Shown: positions 1 through 7,514 of the stretch, in pieces
Layout: every line of letters starts with the position of its first letter
Numbering within the stretch: the first letter of the stretch is position 1
Source of the DNA: Phycisphaeraceae bacterium
GTDB lineage: Bacteria > Planctomycetota > Phycisphaerae > Phycisphaerales > Zrk34
NCBI GenBank assembly: GCA_028284925.1
Contig: JANQQT010000281.1
Location: 1 to 36,818 of the forward strand
Direction of reading: 5' to 3'
DNA length: 36,818 bases
Made by a program: the position numbers and the translations under genes
Notes under the pieces: model-generated
Database searches by the model: none
What the model saw: only the letters and a program-made list of their open reading frames with translations
Told to the model about the DNA's origin: nothing

Positions 1-28
1 GGGTGGGGGGGGGGGGGGGGGAGGGGGG

Positions 29-1300
29 TCATGGGGTTGTGTTCCATCGTTTGCGTGGGTGGAGGGCGATGGCCAGAGGGATTATCGTCCAGATGATCAT
101 GGGTTCGGGAATGGAGGCGGATTGGGAGAAGGGATCGGTAGGGATGATCGTGCCGAAGTTGGCTTGCCAGATGGCGTAGTCGAAGCCATCGACAGTGCCG
201 TCCAGGTTGAAATCGCCCTGAGCGAGTGTGGCGGAGGTTTGGCCGAGGTGGGCCAGCCAGATATTGAGGTCGATGGCGTTGACGCGGCCATCGTTGTTGG
301 CGTCGCCGGGGATGTTGGAGGTGATGAACTGTGGGAGAACGATGACGGCGTCAACTTCGGTGGTGACGGGGCCGAGGCCATCGGCGTGGACATCATCGGG
401 GAAGACATCGGTGATGCGGATGTAGTCGATGGATGTGAGAGAGACGAATGAGAATTCGCCGGGTGAGGTTTCGAGGGGTATGCCGGGTTGACCGGGTGTT
501 TGCCGGACGGCACGACTGAGGTCGACGCCGGAGCCTCCAATGCCTTCGATGTTGAAGGTCGCGGGGTTGTCGAGGACAACATCGGCGATGTCGTTGCTTG
601 CGAGGGCGGTGGCGAATGCGGCGCCGTTCATGGGGGTGGTGTCGACCATGCCATCGAGGAGGGTGGCGGATGATCCGACATCACCGCTTTCGAAGGGGAA
701 GCCGAAATCGTCGACAATGGGTTGCTGAAGTTGGTTGGGGGTGACATCGATCGGGAAGGGGGGGACGTGTAGTCCTGGTCTTGCGTTGAAGATTCTTGGT
801 AGGATGAGAAACCATTCGATGGGGTTGCCGTTGGTGTCGGATTGTGCGACTTCGATGAATCCTGGTTCGGACCAGCGACCGAAATCGAATTCGGCGGTGA
901 TGACGGAGCCTCCCTGAAAGGCGTTGCCGACGACGAGGAGATCGTAGCCGTGGGGATTTTGCTCGCTTTGAGGTTGGTTGGTGACGGGTTGATTGAAACC
1001 GAGTGTTAGAGAGCCATGTTGTCCGAGTGAGGTGAGGACGGGGTCACCGGTCTCGGGGTGTGTGTTTTGTGGGCCTTCTATGCGGTGAAGGGCGCTTGGT
1101 GGGCCGATGGTGATGTTGGCGGATTCAAAGCCTGGGAACTGACCGGCGCCGGGCGAGTAGTCGGCGACGAAGTCGGCGTATCGGAAGAGGTCGGCGTCGG
1201 TGGTGGCGGATGTCAACCCGAAGATGATGCTTGCGGCGAGGCAGGCGGCAGCAAGGCGTATGCTGAGTGCGCGGCTGGTCCTGATCATTCGAGTTTCCAT
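29..1300 (-). CDS. PEP-CTERM surface protein with dockerin-like repeats; candidate B12-regulated
   Basis: A 423-residue exported protein. Residues 1-36 look like a signal peptide (basic start, then an Ala/Leu-rich core). The body has LGQHGSLTLGF near 92-102, a GNAF motif near 125-128 and WSEPGFIEV near 143-151. It then has an SIDYIRITDV-like strand and a TEVDAVIVL strand. To me these resemble a cell-surface protein family found next to btuB-type receptors in Bacteroidetes; this is from memory. Residues about 332-388 hold two dockerin-like calcium loops (GDANNDGRVNAIDL and GDFNLDGTVDGFDY). The C-terminus is a PEP-CTERM sorting signal: PEP, a hydrophobic helix, then RKR. Exosortase is expected to recognise it and anchor the protein at the surface. 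It lies about 100 bp behind the riboswitch-controlled gene on the same strand and is probably cotranscribed. The start could also be the ATG at 1288. The molecular function is inferred only. Confidence 0.85.
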   Translation of the reverse strand: METRMIRTSRALSIRLAAACLAASIIFGLTSATTDADLFRYADFVADYSPGAGQFPGFESANITIGPPSALHRIEGPQNTHPETGDPVLTSLGQHGSLTLGFNQPVTNQPQSEQNPHGYDLLVVGNAFQGGSVITAEFDFGRWSEPGFIEVAQSDTNGNPIEWFLILPRIFNARPGLHVPPFPIDVTPNQLQQPIVDDFGFPFESGDVGSSATLLDGMVDTTPMNGAAFATALASNDIADVVLDNPATFNIEGIGGSGVDLSRAVRQTPGQPGIPLETSPGEFSFVSLTSIDYIRITDVFPDDVHADGLGPVTTEVDAVIVLPQFITSNIPGDANNDGRVNAIDLNIWLAHLGQTSATLAQGDFNLDGTVDGFDYAIWQANFGTIIPTDPFSQSASIPEPMIIWTIIPLAIALHPRKRWNTTP

Positions 1301-1330
1301 TATCTTATTGACTGCTGTAATTGAAAAGCG

Positions 1331-1387
1331 GGGCGCTGCGGCGCGCCACGTACCTGATCCCTACGCTCCATAACCGCCGCAGCGCCC
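1331..1387 (-). repeat. 13-bp perfect inverted repeat between the two PEP-CTERM genes
   Basis: GGGCGCTGCGGCG at 1331-1343 is the exact reverse complement of 1375-1387, with a 31-nt loop. Read on the minus strand, the distal arm is followed by a modest U-rich stretch (CTTTTC). It could be a leaky terminator or a stabilising hairpin between the genes. It shares bases with a second hairpin at 1368-1407, so both cannot form at once. Confidence 0.6.
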
Positions 1388-1407
1388 GCGTGCGTGCGGG
1401 GTTATGG
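1368..1407 (-). repeat. Second hairpin overlapping the stop codon of the upstream PEP-CTERM gene
   Basis: CCATAACC at 1368-1375 pairs with GGTTATGG at 1400-1407. The stem continues inward with CCGCA (1377-1381) pairing with TGCGG (1395-1399) after one bulged base. The TAA stop of the gene ending at 1402 lies in the stem. A ribosome terminating there would unfold it and release 1375-1387 for the alternative stem. Confidence 0.5.
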
Positions 1408-2613
1408 TCGCGACGTTCGGCGTGTGACGGCGACGGGTGCGACGAGGAGGAGGAGTGCCGCCATGCCGGGTTCGGGGACGTTTGACAGTCCTATGAGGTC
1501 ATCGCCGGCCACGACCCAGAGGACATCGTCGGCTGGGTTGTAGGCGAGGTCACCTATGCCGCCATCGTCGCGCAAGGCGAGTATTTGTGTAATCTGTGCG
1601 GTGGCGTCGGGTGTGTCGTAGATGGTGAGTTGGAGGAGTGCGCCGACCGAGCCGAGGAGTTCGAAGTTTGAGTTGGAATAGAAATTGGTGAGGGAGACGA
1701 AGAGATTGCCAGCGTTATCGCTTTCGATATCGGAGATGCCGAGGAAGTCGCTTGCGGGTTCGGAGCCGGATGGGCGATGGGTATTGGCGAAGTCGATGAT
1801 GGCGGCTCGAAGGGTGGGGCCGTCGATGAGTCGGTCGGCGGCTGCGGGTGTGATTCCGTTGGTTTGTCCTGCGGCGAGGGCGGTATCAATATCCTCTGAC
1901 TGAAGGAGGTATAGGTCGTTGAAGCCGCCTTGGAGGGCTATGGAGTTTCCGCCGAGGGCGAATATCAGATCGCCGCCACCGATGCCTGAGACCTGTCCGC
2001 TTGGCGCTCCGGTGTCGATGATGAGGTTCAGGCCTGTGGGCGAGGCGCCGGTGTTTTCCACGAGGAAGATGCCGCTGAAGCCGTTGTCCGCGAGGCCGGT
2101 TGTGGTGGTTGCGGCTGCGGAGAGATAGAGTGAGCCGCCTTCGGAAGTTGCGTCTGTGTTTCCTGCGACGTCCATTTCATTGGTGGCGCCGGTATTGATG
2201 TTTGTCAGGAAGATTTTCCCCGGGGCAAAGCTCCCGGCGAAGTTGGTGGTTTGGCCGTGAATGGCTACGGCGCCATCGGTTGCGACGAAGGAGCCTCCGA
2301 ATGTGCTTTCACCCGGGCCAAAGACGGATTGTGTTCCGATGGCGGGGCTAACAGGTCCGTTATTAAGCGCGATGGATTTGATGTCAATGGTTTCATCGAA
2401 TTCGAAGGGATCTCCGTTGAAATGAACGAAGCGGTCGAAGGCGGCGATGAGTGTGTTGCTGTCCACGACATCGATGTCTCTTGGCGAGACGTCGGTGATG
2501 GTGTGTTGGACCTGGCGTGTGCCGGTGAGGGCAAGGCCTGCGGTGGATGAGGATTGGGTGAAGGCGACGATCAATGCGATCGCGGCCACGGTGGAGAGAA
2601 CTGAAAAACGCAT
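1402..2613 (-). CDS. Riboswitch-controlled PEP-CTERM surface protein, possible beta-propeller
   Basis: A 403-residue exported protein. It has a signal peptide at residues 1-25 and ends with PEP, a Leu/Ala-rich helix and RRTSR, a clear PEP-CTERM/exosortase signal. The middle consists of short repeated strands with patterns such as DIDVVDSNTLIAAF, SGIGGGDLIFALGG and GDLAYNPADDVLWVVAGDD. This spacing is typical of beta-propeller blades. The ATG is supported by the Shine-Dalgarno AGGAG in TAGGAGTACTCC just upstream. A cobalamin riboswitch and an intrinsic terminator fill the leader, so expression should fall when B12 is plentiful. Together with the downstream PEP-CTERM gene it may form a surface B12-capture pair, loosely like the propeller BtuG of Bacteroides. 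That role is an inference; export, anchoring and riboswitch control are read directly. Confidence 0.85.
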   Translation of the reverse strand: MRFSVLSTVAAIALIVAFTQSSSTAGLALTGTRQVQHTITDVSPRDIDVVDSNTLIAAFDRFVHFNGDPFEFDETIDIKSIALNNGPVSPAIGTQSVFGPGESTFGGSFVATDGAVAIHGQTTNFAGSFAPGKIFLTNINTGATNEMDVAGNTDATSEGGSLYLSAAATTTTGLADNGFSGIFLVENTGASPTGLNLIIDTGAPSGQVSGIGGGDLIFALGGNSIALQGGFNDLYLLQSEDIDTALAAGQTNGITPAAADRLIDGPTLRAAIIDFANTHRPSGSEPASDFLGISDIESDNAGNLFVSLTNFYSNSNFELLGSVGALLQLTIYDTPDATAQITQILALRDDGGIGDLAYNPADDVLWVVAGDDLIGLSNVPEPGMAALLLLVAPVAVTRRTSRP

Positions 2614-2660
2614 GGAGTACTCCTATCCCGTTTCGCGCGGGATGCGACCCTGATGTGTGC

Positions 2661-2694
2661 AAAAAAATAACCCGGTCCACGCGGTGTGGCCGGG
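2661..2694 (-). terminator. Intrinsic terminator in the riboswitch leader (expression platform)
   Basis: On the minus strand CCCGG-CCAC, a 5-nt loop, then GTGG-A-CCGGG form a strong stem with one bulged A. TTATTTTTTT follows. It lies between the cobalamin aptamer and the ATG at 2613, where a transcriptional OFF-switch terminator is expected. A further hairpin, ACGTTC...GAACGT (2703-2723), sits just upstream and may take part in the antiterminated state. Confidence 0.85.
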
Positions 2695-2765
2695 GAAATT
2701 GCACGTTCAGGGTCGAAGAACGTCATGCTGCCCGTTGTATCCATTAACCGCGAGGACACGTACTT

Positions 2766-2990
2766 GGCACAACAGGCAGGTCTTCCGACTTAGGGTTAAC
2801 GCCCGACCGCCTTCCCATCAATTATCCAACCGTTGATTGTTGGCTGATTGACAGTGGCATGTGGTCGAACGCGTGTTTCGAGTGAAGATCGAAACGGCCC
2901 ATTACGGCGGCGCGTCCGTGGGAGAATTGAAGCCCATGTTTGTTGCTTCGCACTCCACTTCCCTTTTCATCCGATACCATCATCGAGGAT
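2766..2990 (-). promoter_or_regulatory. Cobalamin (B12) riboswitch
   Basis: Read on the minus strand, the conserved elements of the RF00174-type aptamer appear in order. They are AAAAGGGAA (complement of 2959-2967), then GCCACTG (2852-2858), then GGGAAGGCGG (about 2808-2816). Last comes the B12 box AGTCGGAAGACCTGCC (2775-2790). A GTTTCGA/TCGAAAC hairpin lies in between. The outer boundaries are approximate because I could not place P1 with confidence. The only downstream genes on this strand are the two PEP-CTERM proteins. The whole gene-free stretch 2614-3042 is taken up by this element and its leader. Confidence 0.92.
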
Positions 2991-3023
2991 GTGACCGGAC
3001 ACCTATCGTGTACTGGTAAGATA

Positions 3024-3054
3024 CCCGCCGACGTGAGGCGTGTCAATCGGCGGG
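3024..3054 (-). terminator. Possible terminator hairpin ending the membrane-anchored gene
   Basis: CCCGCCGA at 3024-3031 and TCGGCGGG at 3047-3054 form a perfect 8-bp stem with a 15-nt loop. It overlaps the stop codon of the minus-strand gene ending at 3043. The following bases (TATCTTACC) are only weakly U-rich, so termination is tentative. It would insulate the riboswitch transcript from the gene upstream. Confidence 0.4.
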
Positions 3055-3744
3055 AAGCGGATTAATGGTTTTTCCTGAAAGAATCATCTTTCCATCATTC
3101 AATCGCATTTTACTGACGATGACCTGACGACCATCATCGAGTTGATGAGTGAGACGAAGACGTTTGATTTGTTTGACACGATCGGCGCCTTCATCACCCC
3201 ACTGTTCTTTTGCTCGTGAAAGGATTGTGTCGAGGGGCAGCGGCAGGCGACCTGCGACGATGCCGACGAGTTTGAGTTCCACCACTTTTTCGTGATACTC
3301 TTTGGATTTGGATCGTTCGAGTGTGAGCGTGAAGTCAACCATTTCGGGTTGGAAGATGAGGCGGACGACCTGCGTTTTTCCAAGTTCCGGCACGATGGCG
3401 GCGAGTTCTACTTGCTTGCTGGTGATGTGGATCATGGGGGCGCGAATCTGGTCTTCGAGGTTGTCTACCTGTGAGCCGATGAATCTTTTGAAGAATTCGG
3501 AGGCGAGCCATTCGTTGACGTGTTTTTCCTCGAGGTCGAGCGTCCAGTTTTCCTCGTTGTAGCTTGTGACTTTGCCGGCGACGATGCGCTGCAGGTTTCC
3601 GGCACGGAGGACGACGGCGGGATCGTTCCCATCAATGACGGCCCAGTAAGAGGGATTGGACTTGAAAAGCCAGAAGCCGACGCCGGCAGCGAGTACGGCG
3701 ATGAGGAGAAGAATCAGGAATATGCGTTTTAATTTTCGCAGCAT
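3043..3744 (-). CDS. Membrane-anchored protein of unknown function
   Basis: A 233-residue protein with basic residues at 2-8 (LRKLKR), one hydrophobic helix at about 9-27, and a soluble extracytoplasmic remainder. I do not recognise the family. The soluble part alternates strand-like segments (APMIHITSKQVELAAIV, VVRLIFQPEMVDFTLTLE) with a charged helix (ILSRAKEQWGDEGADRVKQI). This fits a small lipid-binding or AsmA-like fold, but there is no diagnostic motif. It follows the ketosynthase pair on the same strand with a 126-bp gap, so it may be a separate unit. No strong Shine-Dalgarno precedes the ATG. Confidence 0.75.
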   Translation of the reverse strand: MLRKLKRIFLILLLIAVLAAGVGFWLFKSNPSYWAVIDGNDPAVVLRAGNLQRIVAGKVTSYNEENWTLDLEEKHVNEWLASEFFKRFIGSQVDNLEDQIRAPMIHITSKQVELAAIVPELGKTQVVRLIFQPEMVDFTLTLERSKSKEYHEKVVELKLVGIVAGRLPLPLDTILSRAKEQWGDEGADRVKQIKRLRLTHQLDDGRQVIVSKMRLNDGKMILSGKTINPLPAD

Positions 3745-3870
3745 GCTTCAAACGTGGTACGTTTCCATCCGGCTGACTATCGTGTTGTGGTCTGGTGTTA
3801 TTCCCGCACTGCTCATTTATTCATACCCCCATGCGGCTTTTGTCGGTGGGGAGGTTACAGGACGATTGGA

Positions 3871-5175
3871 TCAGTCCCGGTATTCGCGAACCACCAAGGC
3901 GTCGTTTTGGCCGCCGAAGCCGAAGCTGTTGGAGAGGCAAATTGTTACGTCGCCGTGGTAAGGTTTGTTCGGGACGTAGTCCAGGTCGCATTCGGGGTCG
4001 GGGGTATCGAGATTAATTGTGGGTGGGAGGATGTTATCACGGATGGCGAGCGTGCAGGTGATCAATTCGACGGCACCCGCAGCGGCGATGAGGTGGCCCA
4101 TCATACTTTTGATAGAACTCATTCGAACGGTGGAGGCGTGTTCAGCGAAAACCGACTTGACGGCTCGCGTTTCGACGGAGTCGTTTTCCTTAGTTCCAGT
4201 GCCGTGGGCGGAGATGTAGTCGACATCCTGGGGGCCTATGCCGGCCTGTTCGAGTGCGCCTTGCATGGCGGCGATGGGTCCGCGTCCTTCGGGGTGGATG
4301 TCGGTGATGCGGTAGGCGTCTGCGCTGGAGCCGAACCCGACGATTTCGGCGATGATGTTGGCTCCACGGTTTTGGGCGTGTTCAAGTGTTTCGAGGATGA
4401 TCATGCCGCTGCCTTCGCCGAGGACGAAGCCATCACGGGTGAGGTTGAAGGGGCGGGATGCGCCAGTGGGGTCATCGTTGCGATTGGAAAGGGCGGTGAG
4501 ACGATTGAACCCGGTGACGCCGAGGGGATGGATCATGCTGTGAGCGCCTCCGGAGACCATGAGGTCGGTGTCGCCTCGTCGGAGGATCTCGGCGGCTTCG
4601 CCGATGGCCTGTGTTGATGCGGCGCATGCGGTGAGGCAATTGTAAGCTGGGCCGCTGATGTTGAGTTCCATGGCGACGTGGTTCAACGTCATGTTGGCTT
4701 CCTGCTCGACTTCGCTCCACATGGAGAGGCGATCTCGTGCGGCGGCGATCCATGCCTTGCCGTGAATTTTCATGGTGTCCGTATCGAGGCCTGCCAGGTG
4801 GGAGGCGACGTAGTTGTCGAAGTCGAGTGTACCTTCTCCGGAACCGAGGTAGATGCCTGCCCGTTCACGATTAAGGTTGTCAAAGTCATCAAGTCCGGCC
4901 ATTTTCCAAGCGAGACGGGCGGCACCGAGAGCGAATTGGGTATTCAGGCCGGGGTGTTGGTGGTATTCGGGATTTTTGACGAAGTCGCGGAAATCATAAT
5001 CGCGGACCTCGCCGCTAAAGGTGGTTGGGAATGTTGACGCGTCGAAGTGGGTGGTCTGTGAGATTCCGCTGTCGCCGCGTTGGAGTCTTTGCCAGACGGA
5101 TTCGATGTCGTGGCCGAGCGGAGTAACCCAGCCCATGCCGGTAATGACGACGCGATGTATATTTTCCTGACTCAT
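3871..5175 (-). CDS. fabF: 3-oxoacyl-ACP synthase (KAS II / FabF type), catalytically complete
   Basis: A 434-residue condensing enzyme that joins malonyl-ACP to an acyl chain in fatty-acid or polyketide-type elongation. The thiolase-fold catalytic residues are all visible: Cys184 in TACAAST, His324 in SAHGTGTKEND and His361 in KSMMGHLIAAAGAVE. The N-terminal VVITGMGWVTPLG and C-terminal NSFGFGGQN motifs are typical, and the length is close to E. coli FabF with a short insertion before the Cys. The reading frame is open further upstream to 5358, but that part is unlike KAS enzymes and overlaps the preceding gene, so the ATG at 5175 is the start. It lies 25 bp behind a degenerate KAS gene. Such pairs suggest a KS-alpha/KS-beta heterodimer; the product is unknown. 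Confidence 0.93.
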   Translation of the reverse strand: MSQENIHRVVITGMGWVTPLGHDIESVWQRLQRGDSGISQTTHFDASTFPTTFSGEVRDYDFRDFVKNPEYHQHPGLNTQFALGAARLAWKMAGLDDFDNLNRERAGIYLGSGEGTLDFDNYVASHLAGLDTDTMKIHGKAWIAAARDRLSMWSEVEQEANMTLNHVAMELNISGPAYNCLTACAASTQAIGEAAEILRRGDTDLMVSGGAHSMIHPLGVTGFNRLTALSNRNDDPTGASRPFNLTRDGFVLGEGSGMIILETLEHAQNRGANIIAEIVGFGSSADAYRITDIHPEGRGPIAAMQGALEQAGIGPQDVDYISAHGTGTKENDSVETRAVKSVFAEHASTVRMSSIKSMMGHLIAAAGAVELITCTLAIRDNILPPTINLDTPDPECDLDYVPNKPYHGDVTICLSNSFGFGGQNDALVVREYRD

Positions 5176-5200
5176 GTGTGCGATTCGGCTTTCGTGTGAT

Positions 5201-6517
5201 TCATACGCGTTTGAGGATGAGGGCGACGTTTTGGCCACCGAGACTGGTGGAGACGACCATGATGTGCTGGAGTTCGGCTTTGGTGGCGTCAGCCGTTGCG
5301 ACCTGTAGATCTGCGATGGGGTTATTGCAGTTGATGCGGGCGGGAATGGTTTGCTCACGGATCATTTTGGCAGCGAGGGCAACATCGATCCCACCGGCTC
5401 CTGCCCCCGTGTTGCCTACGAAGGGTTTGGAAGACCAGATGGGGATTTGGCCGGCGTCGTCGGTGAATACGGTTTTGATGGCGGACACTTCGGCGGCGTC
5501 ACATGCGGGTTGGCCTGAGCCGAAGGCGATGATGGCGTTAATCGCATCGGGGGTAGTTTCGGCATCGCGCAGGGCTGATCGCATGGCGGAGGCGATGCCG
5601 GTTCCTTCGGCGTCGGGTTCTAGGCCGACATTTTCGGGATTGATGGTGTGACTTGCGCCGAAGCCGATGAGTTCGGCGTAGGGGGATGCGTCGCGCTGGT
5701 CCGCAGTTTCTTTGGCTTCGAGCATGATGATGCCGCCGCCTTCGCCGGTGACCATGCCGGAAGCGTTTTGATCGAAAGGGCGGACGGCTTCGGCGGGGTG
5801 ATCGTTGTACTGAGTCGTTAGTCGTCCAGTCAGTTGCTGGCGATAGAAGGTCATGATGTTCATTTTGCTTTCGGCGCCCCCGCAGAAACAGATGTCGGCT
5901 GCGTTGCGTTCGATGACGCGTAGGGATTCGCCGACACTGAGGCCGCCGCTTGCTTCGGCGCAGGTGATGGTGTTGCTGGGGCCCTGAGCTTCGTGAATGA
6001 TGGTTACGTGGCAGGCGAGCATGTTGGGTAAGTATTTGAGGAGCCAGAGGGGAGTGAGATGGTTCATGCCATCGGCGCCCCACTGGTGCATGTTGAATAC
6101 GCCGTTTTCATCGGTGGCTTTGACGAGGGCGGCGGTGAGTTCGTTTGCTTCGGCGGCGATGAGGCCGGCTCCGATGTGACAGCCCATGCGTGGTCCGTCG
6201 TATTGGCGTTCGCCTTCGGCGTCTACGCCGGGGGTGACGAGGCCGGCGTCGCGCACGGCGAGATCGGCGGCGATTACGGCCAGCTCGATATCACGGGCCA
6301 TGACCTTGGTGGCTTTTCGGTAGCTTTTGGGGACGAAATCGCGGATTTTGAATTCGGGGAGTTCCGTGCCGATTTGGCACTCGAAGTCGCTGATATCAAA
6401 GCATTTGATCACATCTATGGAAGATCGGCCTTCGCAGACACCATCCCAAAGGGCGTCGATGCCGATGCCCAGCCCGCTGACCGTCCCTAGTCCTGTGATC
6501 ACTACACGTCGTGACAT
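5201..6517 (-). CDS. Ketosynthase-like protein with all catalytic residues replaced (KS-beta / chain-length-factor type)
   Basis: A 438-residue KAS-fold protein starting MSRRVVITGLGTVSGLG and ending TSLGGQNVALIL, so the fold is intact. The active site is not. In an ungapped alignment to FabF the nucleophilic Cys falls on Glu188 (TCAEASGG; a Cys sits two residues earlier at 186). The first His becomes Phe332 (IAFGSGQPACD) and the second becomes Asn369 (FVGNTGAGAGG). Loss of the triad with the fold kept is the pattern of type II polyketide chain-length factors. It probably pairs with the active KAS encoded 25 bp downstream and shapes chain length. An AAGGA Shine-Dalgarno precedes the ATG. The promoter and a dyad lie about 50-80 bp upstream. 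No acyl carrier protein gene is adjacent. Confidence 0.85.
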   Translation of the reverse strand: MSRRVVITGLGTVSGLGIGIDALWDGVCEGRSSIDVIKCFDISDFECQIGTELPEFKIRDFVPKSYRKATKVMARDIELAVIAADLAVRDAGLVTPGVDAEGERQYDGPRMGCHIGAGLIAAEANELTAALVKATDENGVFNMHQWGADGMNHLTPLWLLKYLPNMLACHVTIIHEAQGPSNTITCAEASGGLSVGESLRVIERNAADICFCGGAESKMNIMTFYRQQLTGRLTTQYNDHPAEAVRPFDQNASGMVTGEGGGIIMLEAKETADQRDASPYAELIGFGASHTINPENVGLEPDAEGTGIASAMRSALRDAETTPDAINAIIAFGSGQPACDAAEVSAIKTVFTDDAGQIPIWSSKPFVGNTGAGAGGIDVALAAKMIREQTIPARINCNNPIADLQVATADATKAELQHIMVVSTSLGGQNVALILKRV

Positions 6518-6566
6518 TTATGCCATCCTTGTTACCTTGCCATTCTCCCTGATTCGGGGTGGCATG

Positions 6567-6595
6567 AGTCTATCACGTTCACCATCGGTGAACAA
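6567..6595 (-). promoter_or_regulatory. Promoter with overlapping operator dyad for the ketosynthase pair
   Basis: On the minus strand TTGTTC (complement of 6590-6595), a 17-nt spacer and TAGACT (complement of 6567-6572) form a sigma70-like promoter. The perfect dyad GTTCACC-N3-GGTGAAC at 6577-6593 covers part of the -35 box and most of the spacer. That is where a dimeric repressor (TetR- or GntR-type, for example) would block RNA polymerase. The divergent creatininase gene begins 100 bp away. Confidence 0.6.
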
Positions 6596-6692
6596 TTCGG
6601 CGTTATGAATGGTGGTTTTGAGGCAAATGAGCGGCCTCTCGCATGAGGCGTGCGTTCCGGCTATCCTATTCTCTTTCACTGGAGATCTCATT

Positions 6693-7463
6693 ATGCCCGG
6701 CAGGCCTTATATTTTGAACGAGGCGAATTATCGCCAGTTGCTGGATGATCCGCCGAATGTGGCGGTGTTGCCGTGGGGGGCGACGGAGGCTCATAACTAT
6801 CATTTGCCGCACGGTACGGATGTGATTGAGGCAACGCGCATCGCGGAGCGTGCCGCGGAGTTGTCCGTTGAGAAAGGCGGAAAACCGATTGTTTTGCCGA
6901 CGATACCGTTTGGGAATGATGAGCAACAACTGGACCAGGTGGCGACGATATCGATTACGACGGCGACGGCACTGGCGATTCTCGATGACGTTGTGCGCTC
7001 GCTGGTGCGGCAGAAAATCGATCGGTTGGTGATCGTCAACGGTCATGGCGGGAATGAATTTAAGCCTTTGGTGCGTGATCTTCAATCACGTTACGGGATT
7101 TTGATTGTGGCGGCGAATTTTTTCCAGTTGGCTGAGGAGGCTTATCGGGAGGTGTTTGACGAGCCTGGTGATCATGCGGATGAAATGGAGACGAGTTTGT
7201 TGCTCCATTTGACACCGGATATGGTTGATTTGGATCAGGCGGGTGCGGGTCCGACGAACGCGTTTGAGATAGAGGCGTTGAAGATGGGAGGCGTGTGGAC
7301 GCCTCGTCCGTGGTCGCATTCTCATCCGGATACGGGTTGTGGGGATCCTTCGTTGGCGACAGCGGAGAAAGGGCGGGCGTATTTCGAGGCGGTTTCAGAG
7401 TCTTTATCTCAACTCTTTTATGAGTTATCCATCGCATCCAAGGGTCAGCTTCCCTATATTTAA
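6693..7463 (+). CDS. Creatininase-family amidohydrolase
   Basis: A 256-residue metal-dependent hydrolase of the creatininase superfamily, which also includes formamidopyrimidine deformylases and the mycofactocin protease MftE. The metal-site segment LPWGATEAHNYHLPHGTD (about 26-43) supplies Glu32, His34 and Asp43. NGHGGNE follows in the middle and HADEMETS near 165, as in the family. The substrate cannot be told from sequence. The frame is open upstream to 6609, but the ATG at 6693 has GGAGAT at 6681-6686 and starts directly at the family fold. It is transcribed away from the ketosynthase pair and is followed 51 bp later by the DUF3467 gene. Confidence 0.88.
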   Translation: MPGRPYILNEANYRQLLDDPPNVAVLPWGATEAHNYHLPHGTDVIEATRIAERAAELSVEKGGKPIVLPTIPFGNDEQQLDQVATISITTATALAILDDVVRSLVRQKIDRLVIVNGHGGNEFKPLVRDLQSRYGILIVAANFFQLAEEAYREVFDEPGDHADEMETSLLLHLTPDMVDLDQAGAGPTNAFEIEALKMGGVWTPRPWSHSHPDTGCGDPSLATAEKGRAYFEAVSESLSQLFYELSIASKGQLPYI

Positions 7464-7514
7464 GCCTTGTATTTGAAGGCTTTTTGCTCCCTTTTGACGG
7501 GTATTTGCATATTC

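Noticed and set aside
2822-3046. A 74-residue minus-strand open frame inside the riboswitch region
   Set aside because: It overlaps the conserved aptamer sequence, which explains the region better. No ribosome site is present.
3754-4617. A 287-residue plus-strand open frame opposite the FabF-type gene
   Set aside because: It is antisense to a clear KAS II gene. The composition is acidic and low-complexity without any family motif.
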